A model generated the notes under the pieces. The model was not told the DNA's origin. It was given only the letters and a program-made list of their open reading frames with translations, and did not search any database. Shown piece after piece: positions 1-9,074 of a DNA stretch of 64,000 nt (position 1 is its first letter; each line of letters opens with the position of its first letter). Position numbers and translations under genes: made by a program. Origin of the DNA: Mycobacterium sp. URHB0044 (GTDB lineage Bacteria > Actinomycetota > Actinomycetes > Mycobacteriales > Mycobacteriaceae); contig NZ_JIAW01000003.1 in the NCBI RefSeq assembly GCF_000620625.1, forward strand, positions 434,001-498,000, in the 5' to 3' direction.

Positions 1-1077
1 GTGCTTGGGCGTCCGCGGACCCCTCTTGCTCTCCTCGTGGCTGGCCTCGATCGCGGCGCGGCTTGCGTCGGTCAGCTCGATGCCGAAGTGGGAGTAGATG
101 CCCTCGACGGCTCGTAGCGGATCGGCGATGAACTCGAAGTAGTCGAGATCGTAGAACTGGGCCTGATCGTGATTGGTGCGTTCGGCGTTGAACAGCTCGA
201 GGCCCCGCGACCACGTCTCCATCTCGTCGCGCCCGATCACGTCGCCCTTGAAGCTGTTCGACCAACCCTCGGTCGTGTGATGGGCCAGCGAGCACATCGA
301 TGCCATGATGGTCTCCACGGGCCGGTGACATTGCACCACCAACGCATCGGGATACGCCGCGAACAATGCGTCCAGCGCGAACAGGTGGCTGGGATTCTTG
401 AGCACCCACCGCTTCTCGGCATCGTTGAGGCCGATGAGCTGAAGGTTCTTGCGGTGCCGCTGATACGACTTCGTCCAGTCCTGCTTGGCGAGCCACTGCG
501 AGTAGGTGGGCAGATGGGCGAGCGTCTCGTAGGACACCGAATGCAATGACTGTCGCAACAGCTGCCAGCACTCCTCGACCTCATCGGCGGTCATGTAGTG
601 CAGGCCCGTGTAGTCCGGGTCCTCTTCGTGCGCCTTGGTGAACTGAGCGTCGAGCTGCGCGAAAACCGGGTTCTCCGACCAGGTTTCGCGGGGCGGACGC
701 GGTTGCGGAAACTCGGCCAGCCACAGCTCGAGGCCCTGATGCGACGGATCCGCGGTGAGCAGGCGATGGATGAGGGTGGTGCCGGTGCGCGGCAGCCCGG
801 TGACGAAGATCGGTCGTTCGATCTTCACGTCCGCGTGCTGGGGATACTGCTTGAACGCCGCCTCCGACACCAACCGTGCGACCAACGCGTTGCGCACGAA
901 GAAGCGATTCATCTTGCTGCCGAGTTCTGTGAGGTCGGCGTCGCGGCGATAGGACTCGAGCAGCACGCCGAGCGCCTCGCGGTAGTTGTCGTCGTCGCTG
1001 CCGAAGTCGTCGAGACCGCAGGCCTTGGTGGCCGACGCGTGTAGATCCTCGACGGTGCCGACGTCGGTGCGGGTCAC
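1..1077 (-). CDS. Sulfotransferase family protein (partial, C-terminus beyond the left edge)
   Basis: The minus-strand frame stays open from 1077 to the window edge (359 codons). It contains the PAPS-binding P-loop GLPRTGTTLIH about 95 residues in, preceded by IERPIFVT, followed by motifs typical of the bacterial sulfotransferase family such as KNPSH and CHRPVETIMASM. The likely start is a GTG at 1077-1075 that overlaps the TGA of the upstream SDR gene (GTGA), so the two are translationally coupled. The position matches Rv3529c of M. tuberculosis, last gene of a KstR-linked operon. A sulfuryl transfer role follows from the family; the acceptor substrate is unknown. Only a short C-terminal piece should be missing. 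Confidence 0.85.
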   Translation of the reverse strand, partial: MTRTDVGTVEDLHASATKACGLDDFGSDDDNYREALGVLLESYRRDADLTELGSKMNRFFVRNALVARLVSEAAFKQYPQHADVKIERPIFVTGLPRTGTTLIHRLLTADPSHQGLELWLAEFPQPRPPRETWSENPVFAQLDAQFTKAHEEDPDYTGLHYMTADEVEECWQLLRQSLHSVSYETLAHLPTYSQWLAKQDWTKSYQRHRKNLQLIGLNDAEKRWVLKNPSHLFALDALFAAYPDALVVQCHRPVETIMASMCSLAHHTTEGWSNSFKGDVIGRDEMETWSRGLELFNAERTNHDQAQFYDLDYFEFIADPLRAVEGIYSHFGIELTDASRAAIEASHEESKRGPRTPKH

Positions 1078-1856
1078 GCCTTGTACTCCCCGCAGTTCAC
1101 GTCCAACGTCTGACCGGTGATGCCGCTGGACAGGTCACTGGCCATGAACAGGATCGCCGAGGCCACCTCGTCCTCCGTGGGCAGCCGCTTCAGGTCGGAC
1201 GCGGCGGCGGTGGCGTCGTAGATCTGCTCGATCGTCGTGCCGTACTTGCCGGCCTGGTGATTGAAGTAGCTTTCCAACGTTTCGCCCCAGATATATCCGG
1301 GCAGAATCGAATTCACTCGAATGCCCTGCTCACCCAGTTCAGTCGCCAACGACTGTGACATCGCCAGCAATGCCGATTTGGCGATCTTGTAGGCGCCGTA
1401 CTTGGCCTGCGAATGCCGGACCACCATCGAGTTCACGTTGACCACCGAGCCCTTGGCCTCGGCGAGCGCCGGTGTGAAGCCCTGGGTCAGCCGCAGCGCG
1501 CCGAAGACCGTCAGCTCGATGGCCTCGCGGATGTGTTCAAACGTGGTGTTCGCCAAGGGTTTCATCGACGGCACCCGGAAGGCGTTGTTGATGAGCACGT
1601 CGACCTTGCCGTACGCCTTGAGCGACTCGGAGACCAGGTTGTCAACCTGCCCTTCGTCGGTGATGTCGGTGCCCACCGACACCGCGCGTCTGCCCATGTC
1701 GGTGACCTGCTTGGCGACGTCCTCGAGACGTTCGACGGTCCGCGCTGCGAGCACCAGGTCGGCGCCGTTCTCGGCACATCGCCGCGCCAGGGTCGTGCCG
1801 AGCCCTGGGCCGAGGCCGCTGATCACCACTACCTTGCCTTCGAGCAATCCGGCCAT
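1074..1856 (-). CDS. SDR family NAD(P)-dependent oxidoreductase (Rv3530c-like)
   Basis: A 260-residue classical short-chain dehydrogenase. The N-terminal nucleotide-binding loop is GLGPGLG (residues 15-21), followed by the NNA motif, and the catalytic pair is in YGAYK. The C-terminus ends LDVNCGEYKA. It starts three bases after the stop of the DUF1214 gene and its stop overlaps the sulfotransferase start, so the three genes form one operon. The homologous M. tuberculosis cluster belongs to the cholesterol/KstR neighbourhood. The substrate cannot be told from sequence; a steroid or CoA-thioester alcohol is an inference from context. Confidence 0.88.
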   Translation of the reverse strand: MAGLLEGKVVVISGLGPGLGTTLARRCAENGADLVLAARTVERLEDVAKQVTDMGRRAVSVGTDITDEGQVDNLVSESLKAYGKVDVLINNAFRVPSMKPLANTTFEHIREAIELTVFGALRLTQGFTPALAEAKGSVVNVNSMVVRHSQAKYGAYKIAKSALLAMSQSLATELGEQGIRVNSILPGYIWGETLESYFNHQAGKYGTTIEQIYDATAAASDLKRLPTEDEVASAILFMASDLSSGITGQTLDVNCGEYKA

Positions 1857-1859
1857 CTG

Positions 1860-2987
1860 CTAGCCCACCATTCTTTCGCCAATTTGCTTCTGGCGGAGAG
1901 CGATCCGCGCTCGCCAGTCTTGCTCGGAGATCTTGTTCGACTCGTAGTACGGCAACGCGGCGGGCACCTGATCGATGTCGAGGAGTTCGACGGTCGGACC
2001 GTCGGCCTCGGTGAGCTCCCGCGACACCCGCTGCCAGCGGAACTGCAGGAAGCCCTTGCGATGCCCGAGGGTCTCCACCCAGTTCGTCACGCCAGGGTTC
2101 TGATCGGACACCACCATGCGGATCTTGCCGTCCGGATCCGCTTGCGCCTGAGTGCCATTCAGCGAAGTCTGATGATTGATGTAGTCCAGCGAGATGTACC
2201 ACAGGCTGCCGAGCTGGAAGCCGAGGTACGGCGCGTCGGTGACGGGCAGGGTGATGACCAGCGCCTGGTCCGGCGTCAGGTCGAACTGTCCGGCCGACGA
2301 GTACTGGGTGGCCAGCCCACCGGGCGTCAGCCGGGGCGGGACCATCGTGTTGGCTGGGCTGTCGGTGTAGAACCACTGCGGGAACTGCAGCCAGGTCTTG
2401 ACCCGCTGGACCAGCTGCTTGCCCGCTACGGCGTAACGCTTTTCGATCAGTTCACGGGTCAGCGGCGGTGGGGCGGTCCCCGCGGTGTCCGTGCGCGAGA
2501 TGGCGAACGAGCCACGCTGCGCCGACCAGTCGTTGTACACCTCGCGGATGACGAGCTGGGACGGACCGGGCGGCGTGAAACGCCATTCGAAGGTGCCGTC
2601 GGCGGCGATGTCGAGCTTGCGGTCGTCGAACGCCGTTTCGCTGTCCGGCACGTTGTCGTCGGTGTACTCGCCGCCGAGGAGCTGAAAGCTCACGTCGGTG
2701 GTGGTGCCGCGCTTACCCGTCACCACGTACTCGTGGCCGGGCTGCACCCGCGTGCCGAAGTACATCGTGTCCGGATTGTCCAGGCCCATCTTGGTGAACG
2801 GGCCCGTGCCGCTGTGCAGGAACGGATGGTCGCGGTCGTAGTCGAACGCGACGTGCGTGCACGCCGCGATGCAACCGGCCAGGTACTGCAGTCCTTCGAG
2901 GAGGTCGGCCTCGGATTCGATGAAGGGCGCGGCAGCGACCAGACTTTCGGCCTCGGCGATCGCCTCGGCCAACGGGGTTGAGAACAT
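1860..2987 (-). CDS. DUF1214 domain-containing protein (Rv3531c-like)
   Basis: A 375-residue soluble protein without signal peptide or membrane segments. Its middle and C-terminal parts resemble the DUF1214 family, with a conserved aromatic-rich stretch near residues 255-275 (GFQLGSLWYISLDY) and a C-terminal segment TNWVETLGHRKG. The function of the family is not established. It is the first gene of the operon DUF1214-SDR-sulfotransferase. The ATG at 2987 has an AAGGG-type ribosome site upstream and lies about 60 bp from a perfect KstR box, so control by cholesterol catabolites is likely. This matches Rv3531c in the M. tuberculosis region. Confidence 0.8.
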   Translation of the reverse strand: MFSTPLAEAIAEAESLVAAAPFIESEADLLEGLQYLAGCIAACTHVAFDYDRDHPFLHSGTGPFTKMGLDNPDTMYFGTRVQPGHEYVVTGKRGTTTDVSFQLLGGEYTDDNVPDSETAFDDRKLDIAADGTFEWRFTPPGPSQLVIREVYNDWSAQRGSFAISRTDTAGTAPPPLTRELIEKRYAVAGKQLVQRVKTWLQFPQWFYTDSPANTMVPPRLTPGGLATQYSSAGQFDLTPDQALVITLPVTDAPYLGFQLGSLWYISLDYINHQTSLNGTQAQADPDGKIRMVVSDQNPGVTNWVETLGHRKGFLQFRWQRVSRELTEADGPTVELLDIDQVPAALPYYESNKISEQDWRARIALRQKQIGERMVG

Positions 2988-3048
2988 CGATGTTCGCCCT
3001 TCGCGGTTCAGTATTGGACCGGGGTGGTAGACATTTCGATATTGACAC

Positions 3049-3062
3049 TAGAACGCGTTCTA
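3049..3062. promoter_or_regulatory. KstR operator in the DUF1214/IclR intergenic region
   Basis: TAGAACGCGTTCTA fits the KstR consensus TnnAACnnGTTnnA exactly and sits in a 16-bp perfect palindrome (3048-3063). It lies between the divergent DUF1214 operon and the IclR-type regulator gene, so it may control either or both. Confidence 0.88.
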
Positions 3063-3127
3063 GTTTTCGTCAACGCATGATCAGCTGTGGCCGTTCCATA
3101 TCTGTAACAGATGGGTACAATTCTGCA

Positions 3128-4039
3128 ATGACGAGCACCGAGTCGTCCCGTCGGACGTCGCCGCCCACCGAACGGGTGGTGGCGGTGCTCGACTTCCTGG
3201 CGCGGCACCCGAACGACCGTTTCGGGGTATCGGACCTGGCCCGGCGCCTCGGTTTGAGCAAGCCCACGTGCCTCGGCATCGTGAGCACGCTCGCCGCGGC
3301 GGACTATCTGGTGCGTGACGGGCAGGACAAGACGTATCGGCTTGGGCCGGCGCTGATCTCGCTCGGGCACACCGCACAGGAGTCGATGCGGGTGAACCCC
3401 GCTGCCCGCGAGCAGTTGCGGCGGCTCTCGTCGACCTTCGGCACCACCGCTGCACTGTCGGCGGTCATCGACGATCGCATCACCCTGTTGGAACTCGTCG
3501 GGCCGCCGGGGGCGGACGTCGGCGTCCGAGTCGGCCAGAGCTACCCATTCGCCCCGCCGGTGGGCCTGATGTTCGTCCTCTGGGACGACGAAGCGCTGCG
3601 GGGCTGGTTGCGCAAGGAGCCGACGATCCCGCTGCGCACCGACACCGACCGGTTGGACCGCGTGATCGCCGAATGCCGCGCCTCGGGCTACCTGGTGGAG
3701 CGGCTGACACCGGGCGGACGACGCCTCTACGCACTGATGGCGGGCATGTCGAGCGCGCTGCCCGACGAACTGCGGGCCCTGCTCGGCGAACTGGTCTCCG
3801 ACATCGGTGAGCGGGTCTACCTGCGCAGTGAGGCCTCCGCCCGGCAACGCCATGACGTCAGCGTCATCTCCGCACCCGTCTTCGATCACCACCGGCGCCA
3901 GGCGATGGTGGTGTCGTTACAGATCGGGCGGGCGATCACCGACGGCGAGATCACCAGATGCGCCCGCGGTCTGGTGGCAGCCGCCGACGCACTGACGGCC
4001 GGGCTCGGCGGACTCAAGCCGGATCGGCCGACGCCTTAG
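3128..4039 (+). CDS. IclR family transcriptional regulator
   Basis: From the ATG at 3128 this is a 303-residue protein. An N-terminal winged helix-turn-helix (about residues 10-75, with FGVSDLARRLGLSKPTCLGIVSTL) is followed by an IclR-type effector domain. The frame is open further upstream, but that extension runs through the KstR palindrome and is unlikely to be coding. It diverges from the DUF1214 operon and converges on rqlH with a 4-bp overlap of the stop codons. The effector and targets are unknown. The neighbouring KstR box suggests that it is itself under sterol control or regulates the divergent operon. Confidence 0.87.
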   Translation: MTSTESSRRTSPPTERVVAVLDFLARHPNDRFGVSDLARRLGLSKPTCLGIVSTLAAADYLVRDGQDKTYRLGPALISLGHTAQESMRVNPAAREQLRRLSSTFGTTAALSAVIDDRITLLELVGPPGADVGVRVGQSYPFAPPVGLMFVLWDDEALRGWLRKEPTIPLRTDTDRLDRVIAECRASGYLVERLTPGGRRLYALMAGMSSALPDELRALLGELVSDIGERVYLRSEASARQRHDVSVISAPVFDHHRRQAMVVSLQIGRAITDGEITRCARGLVAAADALTAGLGGLKPDRPTP

Positions 4040-6123
4040 CTGGTGGCCGCCAGCGCGAACGGCAACACGTCCGGCGCACCGGCGGCCCGCACGACGCGGG
4101 CGGCCATCGTCAACGTCCAGCCGGTGTCGGTGACGTCGTCGACCAGCAGCACCGGGCCGCCCGCCGAGCCGATCACGCCAGGATCCGGCGGCAGCCACGA
4201 TCCCTCCAGCGCCGCCACCCGGTAGGCCGAGTTGGCCGCCGTCACCGGCCTGCGTTCCGGCGCGTACTCGAGTCTGCCGAGGTCGGTGAGCCTGCCGAGC
4301 CGGGCGAGTTCGCGCGCCAGCGACGAGATCAGTAGCGGGTGCCGGTCGGAGTCCATCGCCAGCACCGCGGTGGGTCGGGTCTGCCAGTCCCACGACGCCA
4401 GTACCTTCACCGCGGCCTGCACGACGTCGTCGGAGACCTCGCCGTCGGGTTCGTCGAGCAGACGTCGCAACCTGGCACCCCACCCGAGGTCGGTGAGCCT
4501 GCCGATGACGCGGCCGGGTGCGGGGCCGTCGCCGATGCGTCCGCTCAGCTGCACGCCGAGCTTCCCGAGGCCGGACGGCCACTGCTTGCGGGGCGTGATC
4601 TCCACGCCGGGGCGCATCAACCGCGCGCGGGTGTCCTCGGCGGCGGTCGCGTCGACTTTCGCGTCGTAGCGCGTTCCCGCGCAGTTGTCGCACCGCCCGC
4701 AGCGCTCCCCTTCGCGGAGTTCGGGGTCGTCGAGTTGACCGCGCAGGAATGCCATCCGGCAGCCGTCGGTGGCCTGATAGTCGAGCATCGCCTGCTGTTC
4801 GCGCTTGCGCGCTTCGTCGAGCTTGCGGTAGCGCGCCTCGTCGTACTCCCACGGTTCCCCGGTACCGACCCAGCCGCCCTTCACGCGACGCACGGCACCG
4901 TCGACGTCGAGCACCTTGAGCACCATCTCCAGCCGGGTCCTGCCGAGGTCGACGAGGGGCTCCAGCGCGGGCGTCGACTGCGGGCGGTCGGGCTCGAGCG
5001 CACGAATGACGTTGCGCACCATGGCCTCCGACGGGAATGCGACGGAGGAGAAGTAGCGCCAGACGTCCTGGTCCTCGTGACCGGGCAGCAGCACTACCTC
5101 GGCGCTGGCCGTCGACCGGCCGGCACGACCGACCTGCTGGTAGTAGGCGATGGGCGAGGACGGTGCCCCGAGGTGGACGACGAATCCGAGGTCCGGTTTG
5201 TCGAACCCCATGCCGAGTGCCGACGTGGCGATCAGCGCCTTGACCCGGTTGGCGAGGAGGTCGGTCTCGAGTTGTTCGCGTTCGGCCGTCTCGGTCGAAC
5301 CGGTGTACGCCGCTACCGGGTGGCCCTGCTCGCGCAGCAGCGCCGCGACGTCGTGGGCCTGTGCGACGGTGAGCGTGTACACGATGCCCGACCCGGGAAG
5401 CGAATCGATATGTGCGGCAAGCCATGCCGCGCGCTGCGCCGGGTTGCCGGCCTTGACCACGGACAGTCGCAACGACTCGCGGTCCAGCCCGCCACGCAAC
5501 ACCAGCGTGTCCTGTCCCCCGACGCCCAGCTGACTCGCGACGTCGTCGACAACGCGGTCGTTGGCGGTCGCCGTCGTCGCCAACACCGGAACGTTGGTAC
5601 CCAGCTCGGCGATCAGCGTCCGGATGCGGCGGTAGTCGGGCCGGAAGTCGTGACCCCAGTCCGACACGCAGTGCGCCTCGTCGACCACGACGAGTCCGGC
5701 GTCATGGGCGAGCGCGGGCAGCACCTGGTCACGGAAGTCGGGATTGTTGAGCCGTTCCGGACTGACCAGCAGCACGTCGAGCTCGCCGCCGCGGACCCTC
5801 TCGTGGATCTCGTCCCAGTCCGTGACGTTGCTCGAATTGATGGTCGCGGCATGGACGCCCGCCCGATCGGCGGCAGCCACCTGGTTGCGCATCAGGGCCA
5901 GGAGGGGCGACACGATCACCGTCGGCCCGTGACCGGTCGCCCTCAGCAGCTTGGCGGCGATGAAGTAGACCGCCGACTTGCCCCACCCGGTGCGCTGCAC
6001 GACGAGCGCGCGACGGCGCTGCACCACCAGCGCCTCGATCGCGACCCATTGGTCGTCGCGCAACACCGCCTGCGGTCCGGCCAGCTGCTCGAGGATCGCT
6101 TGCGCCTGTTCGCGGGTGGCCAT
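4036..6123 (-). CDS. rqlH: RqlH, RecQ-like DNA helicase with ComF/phosphoribosyltransferase-like C-domain
   Basis: A 695-residue superfamily II helicase. The Walker A motif TGWGKS is at residues 45-50 and the DEAH box at 148-151. The second RecA-like lobe has the RecQ-type motif GMGFDKPD and QQVGRAGR. A four-cysteine zinc module (CRMAF...CGRCDNC) lies near 455-480. The C-terminal domain carries a phosphoribosyltransferase-type VLLVDDVTDTG loop. This architecture and length match M. smegmatis RqlH (691 residues), a 3'-5' DNA translocase and helicase that lacks the RecQ HRDC domain. It is convergent with the IclR gene. Nothing links it to sterol metabolism; it is probably a housekeeping repair gene. 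Confidence 0.9.
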   Translation of the reverse strand: MATREQAQAILEQLAGPQAVLRDDQWVAIEALVVQRRRALVVQRTGWGKSAVYFIAAKLLRATGHGPTVIVSPLLALMRNQVAAADRAGVHAATINSSNVTDWDEIHERVRGGELDVLLVSPERLNNPDFRDQVLPALAHDAGLVVVDEAHCVSDWGHDFRPDYRRIRTLIAELGTNVPVLATTATANDRVVDDVASQLGVGGQDTLVLRGGLDRESLRLSVVKAGNPAQRAAWLAAHIDSLPGSGIVYTLTVAQAHDVAALLREQGHPVAAYTGSTETAEREQLETDLLANRVKALIATSALGMGFDKPDLGFVVHLGAPSSPIAYYQQVGRAGRSTASAEVVLLPGHEDQDVWRYFSSVAFPSEAMVRNVIRALEPDRPQSTPALEPLVDLGRTRLEMVLKVLDVDGAVRRVKGGWVGTGEPWEYDEARYRKLDEARKREQQAMLDYQATDGCRMAFLRGQLDDPELREGERCGRCDNCAGTRYDAKVDATAAEDTRARLMRPGVEITPRKQWPSGLGKLGVQLSGRIGDGPAPGRVIGRLTDLGWGARLRRLLDEPDGEVSDDVVQAAVKVLASWDWQTRPTAVLAMDSDRHPLLISSLARELARLGRLTDLGRLEYAPERRPVTAANSAYRVAALEGSWLPPDPGVIGSAGGPVLLVDDVTDTGWTLTMAARVVRAAGAPDVLPFALAATS

Positions 6124-6183
6124 CAGGGGCGAGCGAAGCGACGGGGGGAGATCATGAGGCCATGGTGTCAGTCGGCAATGACA

Positions 6184-6891
6184 TCAATACGCGTAGGTGT
6201 TCGCGGGTTTGTCGATCCGGGTCACGTTCTCGACGGCCATCGTCGGGATGAAGCCGTCACCGGCCTGTGCCGAGCCGGGGACGATCTGGCCCTGGATCCG
6301 CAGCCAGGTGTCCTCGGGATAGCCTGCCGCGGCCTCGACGCCGGCACCGGTCAGGTGCACGCGGGCGAGTTGCGCGTCTGCCGCGCAGCAGACGATGACG
6401 ACGCGGCCGAGGTCGACGCCCTCGGCGTGGTGCAGCGTGAAACCAGACAGGGTGATCGACCGGCCGTCCAGCGAGTTGGCGGAATCGGCGGCCGCGCGCA
6501 TCACGGCCTCCGGCAACGACACCGACGGCGCGGGACCCGGCGGCAGCGGCGGGAACGGCCTGCGCTGCGGTGCGGACACGGCCGCCTGCGGACTGGCGCC
6601 GCTGGCGTTCAGCGGTGGCGGCACCACGAACGCCACCATGGCGATCGGGACGAGCAGCAGCCACGTCAGCCACGTGCGGTGCGAGTGCCCGTGCCCGTCG
6701 TCCTCGCGGGCGGCGTGCCGAAGGTCGCGGACGACGGCCGCCACTCCGAGCCAGATGAGGACCGCCGCGGCCAGGATCAACCACGGCAGCAGTCCCGGCT
6801 TCACGTAGTTGAGGTAGGTCCCCTTGGCGAGCATCACCGCGGTGCTGAGCCCGATCAGAAGGAGGACGACGTTCTGCGTGCCGCGGGTCAT
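6184..6891 (-). CDS. TIGR03943/YcgQ-like membrane-anchored protein
   Basis: A 235-residue protein with two N-terminal membrane helices (about residues 8-28 and 35-53), a His-rich cytoplasmic-type loop (DDGHGHSH), a third helix and a C-terminal domain of about 110 residues. That domain contains the CC in VVIVCCAADA and a DTWLRIQGQIVPG segment. This is the usual layout of the partner protein of DUF318-type permeases. Its ATG overlaps the permease stop as ATGA, so the two are coupled. The exact role of the pair is not established; metal-related transport is the common suggestion. Confidence 0.8.
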   Translation of the reverse strand: MTRGTQNVVLLLIGLSTAVMLAKGTYLNYVKPGLLPWLILAAAVLIWLGVAAVVRDLRHAAREDDGHGHSHRTWLTWLLLVPIAMVAFVVPPPLNASGASPQAAVSAPQRRPFPPLPPGPAPSVSLPEAVMRAAADSANSLDGRSITLSGFTLHHAEGVDLGRVVIVCCAADAQLARVHLTGAGVEAAAGYPEDTWLRIQGQIVPGSAQAGDGFIPTMAVENVTRIDKPANTYAY

Positions 6892-7880
6892 CGGCCGCCG
6901 CCCAGAATCGCCAACCCGACGATCGTCGCGATCACCGTGGCCACCACGAACGTGGCCGGGCCGAACCGCACCGCGAACCGGCGGCCGAACATGCCTGCCT
7001 GCATCGCGGACAGCTTCACGTCGAACGCGGGTCCGACGACGAGGAACACCAGCCGCGGAACCAAGCGCAGCATCGTCATGCTGGCCGCGACGAATGCGTC
7101 GGCCTCGGAGCAGAGCGCCAGGACGACTGCGAGCACGGCCATGACCGGGACGCTGATGACGAGATTGCCTGCGAGGTGGCCGTACACCCAGGCGGGCACC
7201 AGGACGTGCAATGCTGCGGCCGCGGCGGCACCCACCACCAGGTAGGACGCGGCCTGCAGGAAGTCGTGGCGCGCCGCCTCGGTGAAGACCGTCCACCGCG
7301 ATGAGCCCTCGGCGGGCGGTTCGGGAAGATCGCGGGTGACCCATTCGTCCCGACCGAAGCGCGACCACAACAGTCCCATCACGACCGCGGTGGCCAGCGA
7401 GGCCAGGCAGCGGGCCAACACCATCGCGGGTTCGCCGGGAAACGCCACGGCCGTCGCCACCAGCACAACCGGGTTGATCGCGGGCGCCGACAGCATGAAC
7501 GTCAAGGCGGCCGCTCCGCTCGTGCCTGGCCCGAACAGCCGTCGTGCCACGGGCACCGATCCGCACTCGCAACCCGGCAGCGCCGCGCCGCCCACCCCGG
7601 CCACCGCGACGGCCAGTGCCGGACTGCGCGGCAACCAGCGGGACAGCCGCTCGGCGCTGACGAATGCGGCGATCAGTCCACTCACGACGACGCCGAGCAC
7701 CAGAAACGGCAGTGCCTGGACGAACACGCCGCAGAACACCGTCGCCGCGGTACTCAGGTCCGGAGAACCTGCCACGAACGCACTCATCGCGCCGGCGGAA
7801 ATCGCCAGCGCGATGAGGCTGATCAGCAAGACTTCGAGTGAACCGACACGTCGTTTGTGCTCGGTCGGCGCGGTGGTCAC
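6888..7880 (-). CDS. DUF318-family permease (YcgR/YraQ-like)
   Basis: A 330-residue polytopic membrane protein with about eight hydrophobic segments. It carries the family hallmark PGCECGSVPVARRL in the first half and a related SEADAF motif in the second half, indicating the internal duplication typical of this permease family. The start is GTG at 7880. It is coupled by ATGA overlap to the TIGR03943-type gene, and the two probably form a membrane complex. Substrate unknown; relatives have been linked to metal or metalloid export. Confidence 0.82.
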   Translation of the reverse strand: MTTAPTEHKRRVGSLEVLLISLIALAISAGAMSAFVAGSPDLSTAATVFCGVFVQALPFLVLGVVVSGLIAAFVSAERLSRWLPRSPALAVAVAGVGGAALPGCECGSVPVARRLFGPGTSGAAALTFMLSAPAINPVVLVATAVAFPGEPAMVLARCLASLATAVVMGLLWSRFGRDEWVTRDLPEPPAEGSSRWTVFTEAARHDFLQAASYLVVGAAAAAALHVLVPAWVYGHLAGNLVISVPVMAVLAVVLALCSEADAFVAASMTMLRLVPRLVFLVVGPAFDVKLSAMQAGMFGRRFAVRFGPATFVVATVIATIVGLAILGGGR

Positions 7881-7905
7881 CGTGCCATCTTGCCCACTGT
7901 TGCTG

Positions 7906-8301
7906 TTAGACGGCCGTCCGCAGCGCGTCGGTCAGCTCGTTCGGTGACACCTGGATGCCGCACTGCGACGACAGTTCGGTGACGGGCTGCTGAATGCCCT
8001 TGAGCTCATCGGCGACCTTCGGGTTGTCCGCGAAGTAGGTGCGGTACGACACCTGCGCCTCGGTGGGCGACTGCTTCGCGATGTCCGTCAAGGCCTGGTT
8101 GGTCTGCGGATGCGTCTGCAGATACGTGCTCATCGACAGCTGCACCGAGCTCTGGGCGGTCGCGACCCCGCTCGCGCTGCACTGGTCGGGGGCCGCGTTC
8201 GCGCTCGGCATCAGAATTGCCGCTGATGCGATGCCTCCAAGCAGGCCGCCTGCGAACATGACATACAGCCCGCGACGGACGGTCGTTTCGGACATCCTCA
8301 T
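7906..8301 (-). CDS. Secreted hemophore-related protein
   Basis: A 131-residue exported protein. A signal peptide (residues 1 to about 36) ends in a SANA-AP cleavage site. The mature part is small and helical, with two cysteines (DQCSASG and SSQCGIQ) placed as in the Rv0203-type hemophore family of mycobacteria. GGAGG lies five bases before the first ATG, supporting the start at 8301. The expected role is binding haem outside the membrane for delivery to MmpL-type importers. No haem-transport gene is adjacent, so the assignment rests on protein features alone. Confidence 0.72.
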   Translation of the reverse strand: MRMSETTVRRGLYVMFAGGLLGGIASAAILMPSANAAPDQCSASGVATAQSSVQLSMSTYLQTHPQTNQALTDIAKQSPTEAQVSYRTYFADNPKVADELKGIQQPVTELSSQCGIQVSPNELTDALRTAV

Positions 8302-8521
8302 GTTTGCCTCCTTCGGTCTGCGATGTGTTCATCGCCGCCGAAGGCCTAGCCGAATGACCGCGGACCAAAACACGCCGCCCCACTCGCGGCTCCTCGCCCC
8401 GCCTTCGTTCGTGCAGGCCACCCCCGCGAACCGGACAACCGAAAATTCTTGGTTAGCCCGGCTATGTGACGACGCTCAGATCCGCAGTCTTGGCAAAACC
8501 AGCGGTTACGATCCGGTGACC

Positions 8522-9040
8522 ATGACGCACAGCGCTGAACCGGACGACGAGGAAACGCATCGGTGGGGCGCGTACGCACCCATCGTGTCGCGTGCGGCGA
8601 CCCTCGCACCCACGGTGATCTCGGTCGTCGCACTCGGGATTGCGATCTGGGCGCTGACGAGCCCGCGGTCCGACACCCCGCCAGCACCGACTGCGCAGCA
8701 GGTCACCGAGGCAAAGGGGCGCGCGTGCGACGCGTATGGCCGGGCCCGCACCGCCGTCGCGCTGCAAACCCGCACCGAGGTCGGTACGGACCCGACCGCG
8801 GCCCAAGCGGTCGCGGCCAACGCGCGCTTGGCGATGGCAGTCGGAAGCCAGCACATCATCGACAATCTGAGCCCAGAGGTGCCGTCCGAGTTGGCGGGAC
8901 TACTGCGTTCGGTCGCGACGGACCTTCAAGACCTCACGATCAACGCCCTGGCCGGGACCACCGACGCCGACACGGGTCAGGTCACGCGCCTGCAAGACCT
9001 CGAGGCGACGAGCGCGAAGATCGTCGAACTGTGCAAGTGA
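8522..9040 (+). CDS. Membrane-anchored hypothetical protein
   Basis: A 172-residue protein from the ATG at 8522. It has a short charged N-terminus, one transmembrane helix (about residues 27-46, TLAPTVISVVALGIAIWAL), a proline-rich linker and a helical extracytoplasmic domain rich in Ala and Thr. Two cysteines, one near residue 70 (RACDAYG) and one two residues from the end, could pair. Similar one-helix proteins are common in mycobacteria; no function is known. It converges on the exported repeat protein that ends at 9075. Confidence 0.65.
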   Translation: MTHSAEPDDEETHRWGAYAPIVSRAATLAPTVISVVALGIAIWALTSPRSDTPPAPTAQQVTEAKGRACDAYGRARTAVALQTRTEVGTDPTAAQAVAANARLAMAVGSQHIIDNLSPEVPSELAGLLRSVATDLQDLTINALAGTTDADTGQVTRLQDLEATSAKIVELCK

Positions 9041-9074
9041 GTGCTGTGCAAGTGAGTCGTCGGACCGGTCCGGC

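Noticed and set aside
1413..2981. 522-codon plus-strand open frame
   Set aside because: Antisense to the SDR and DUF1214 genes, with no recognisable motif.
4339..7245. 968-codon open frame on the plus strand
   Set aside because: It runs antisense through rqlH and the TIGR03943-type gene and is low-complexity in His/Arg/Gly; a GC-rich shadow.
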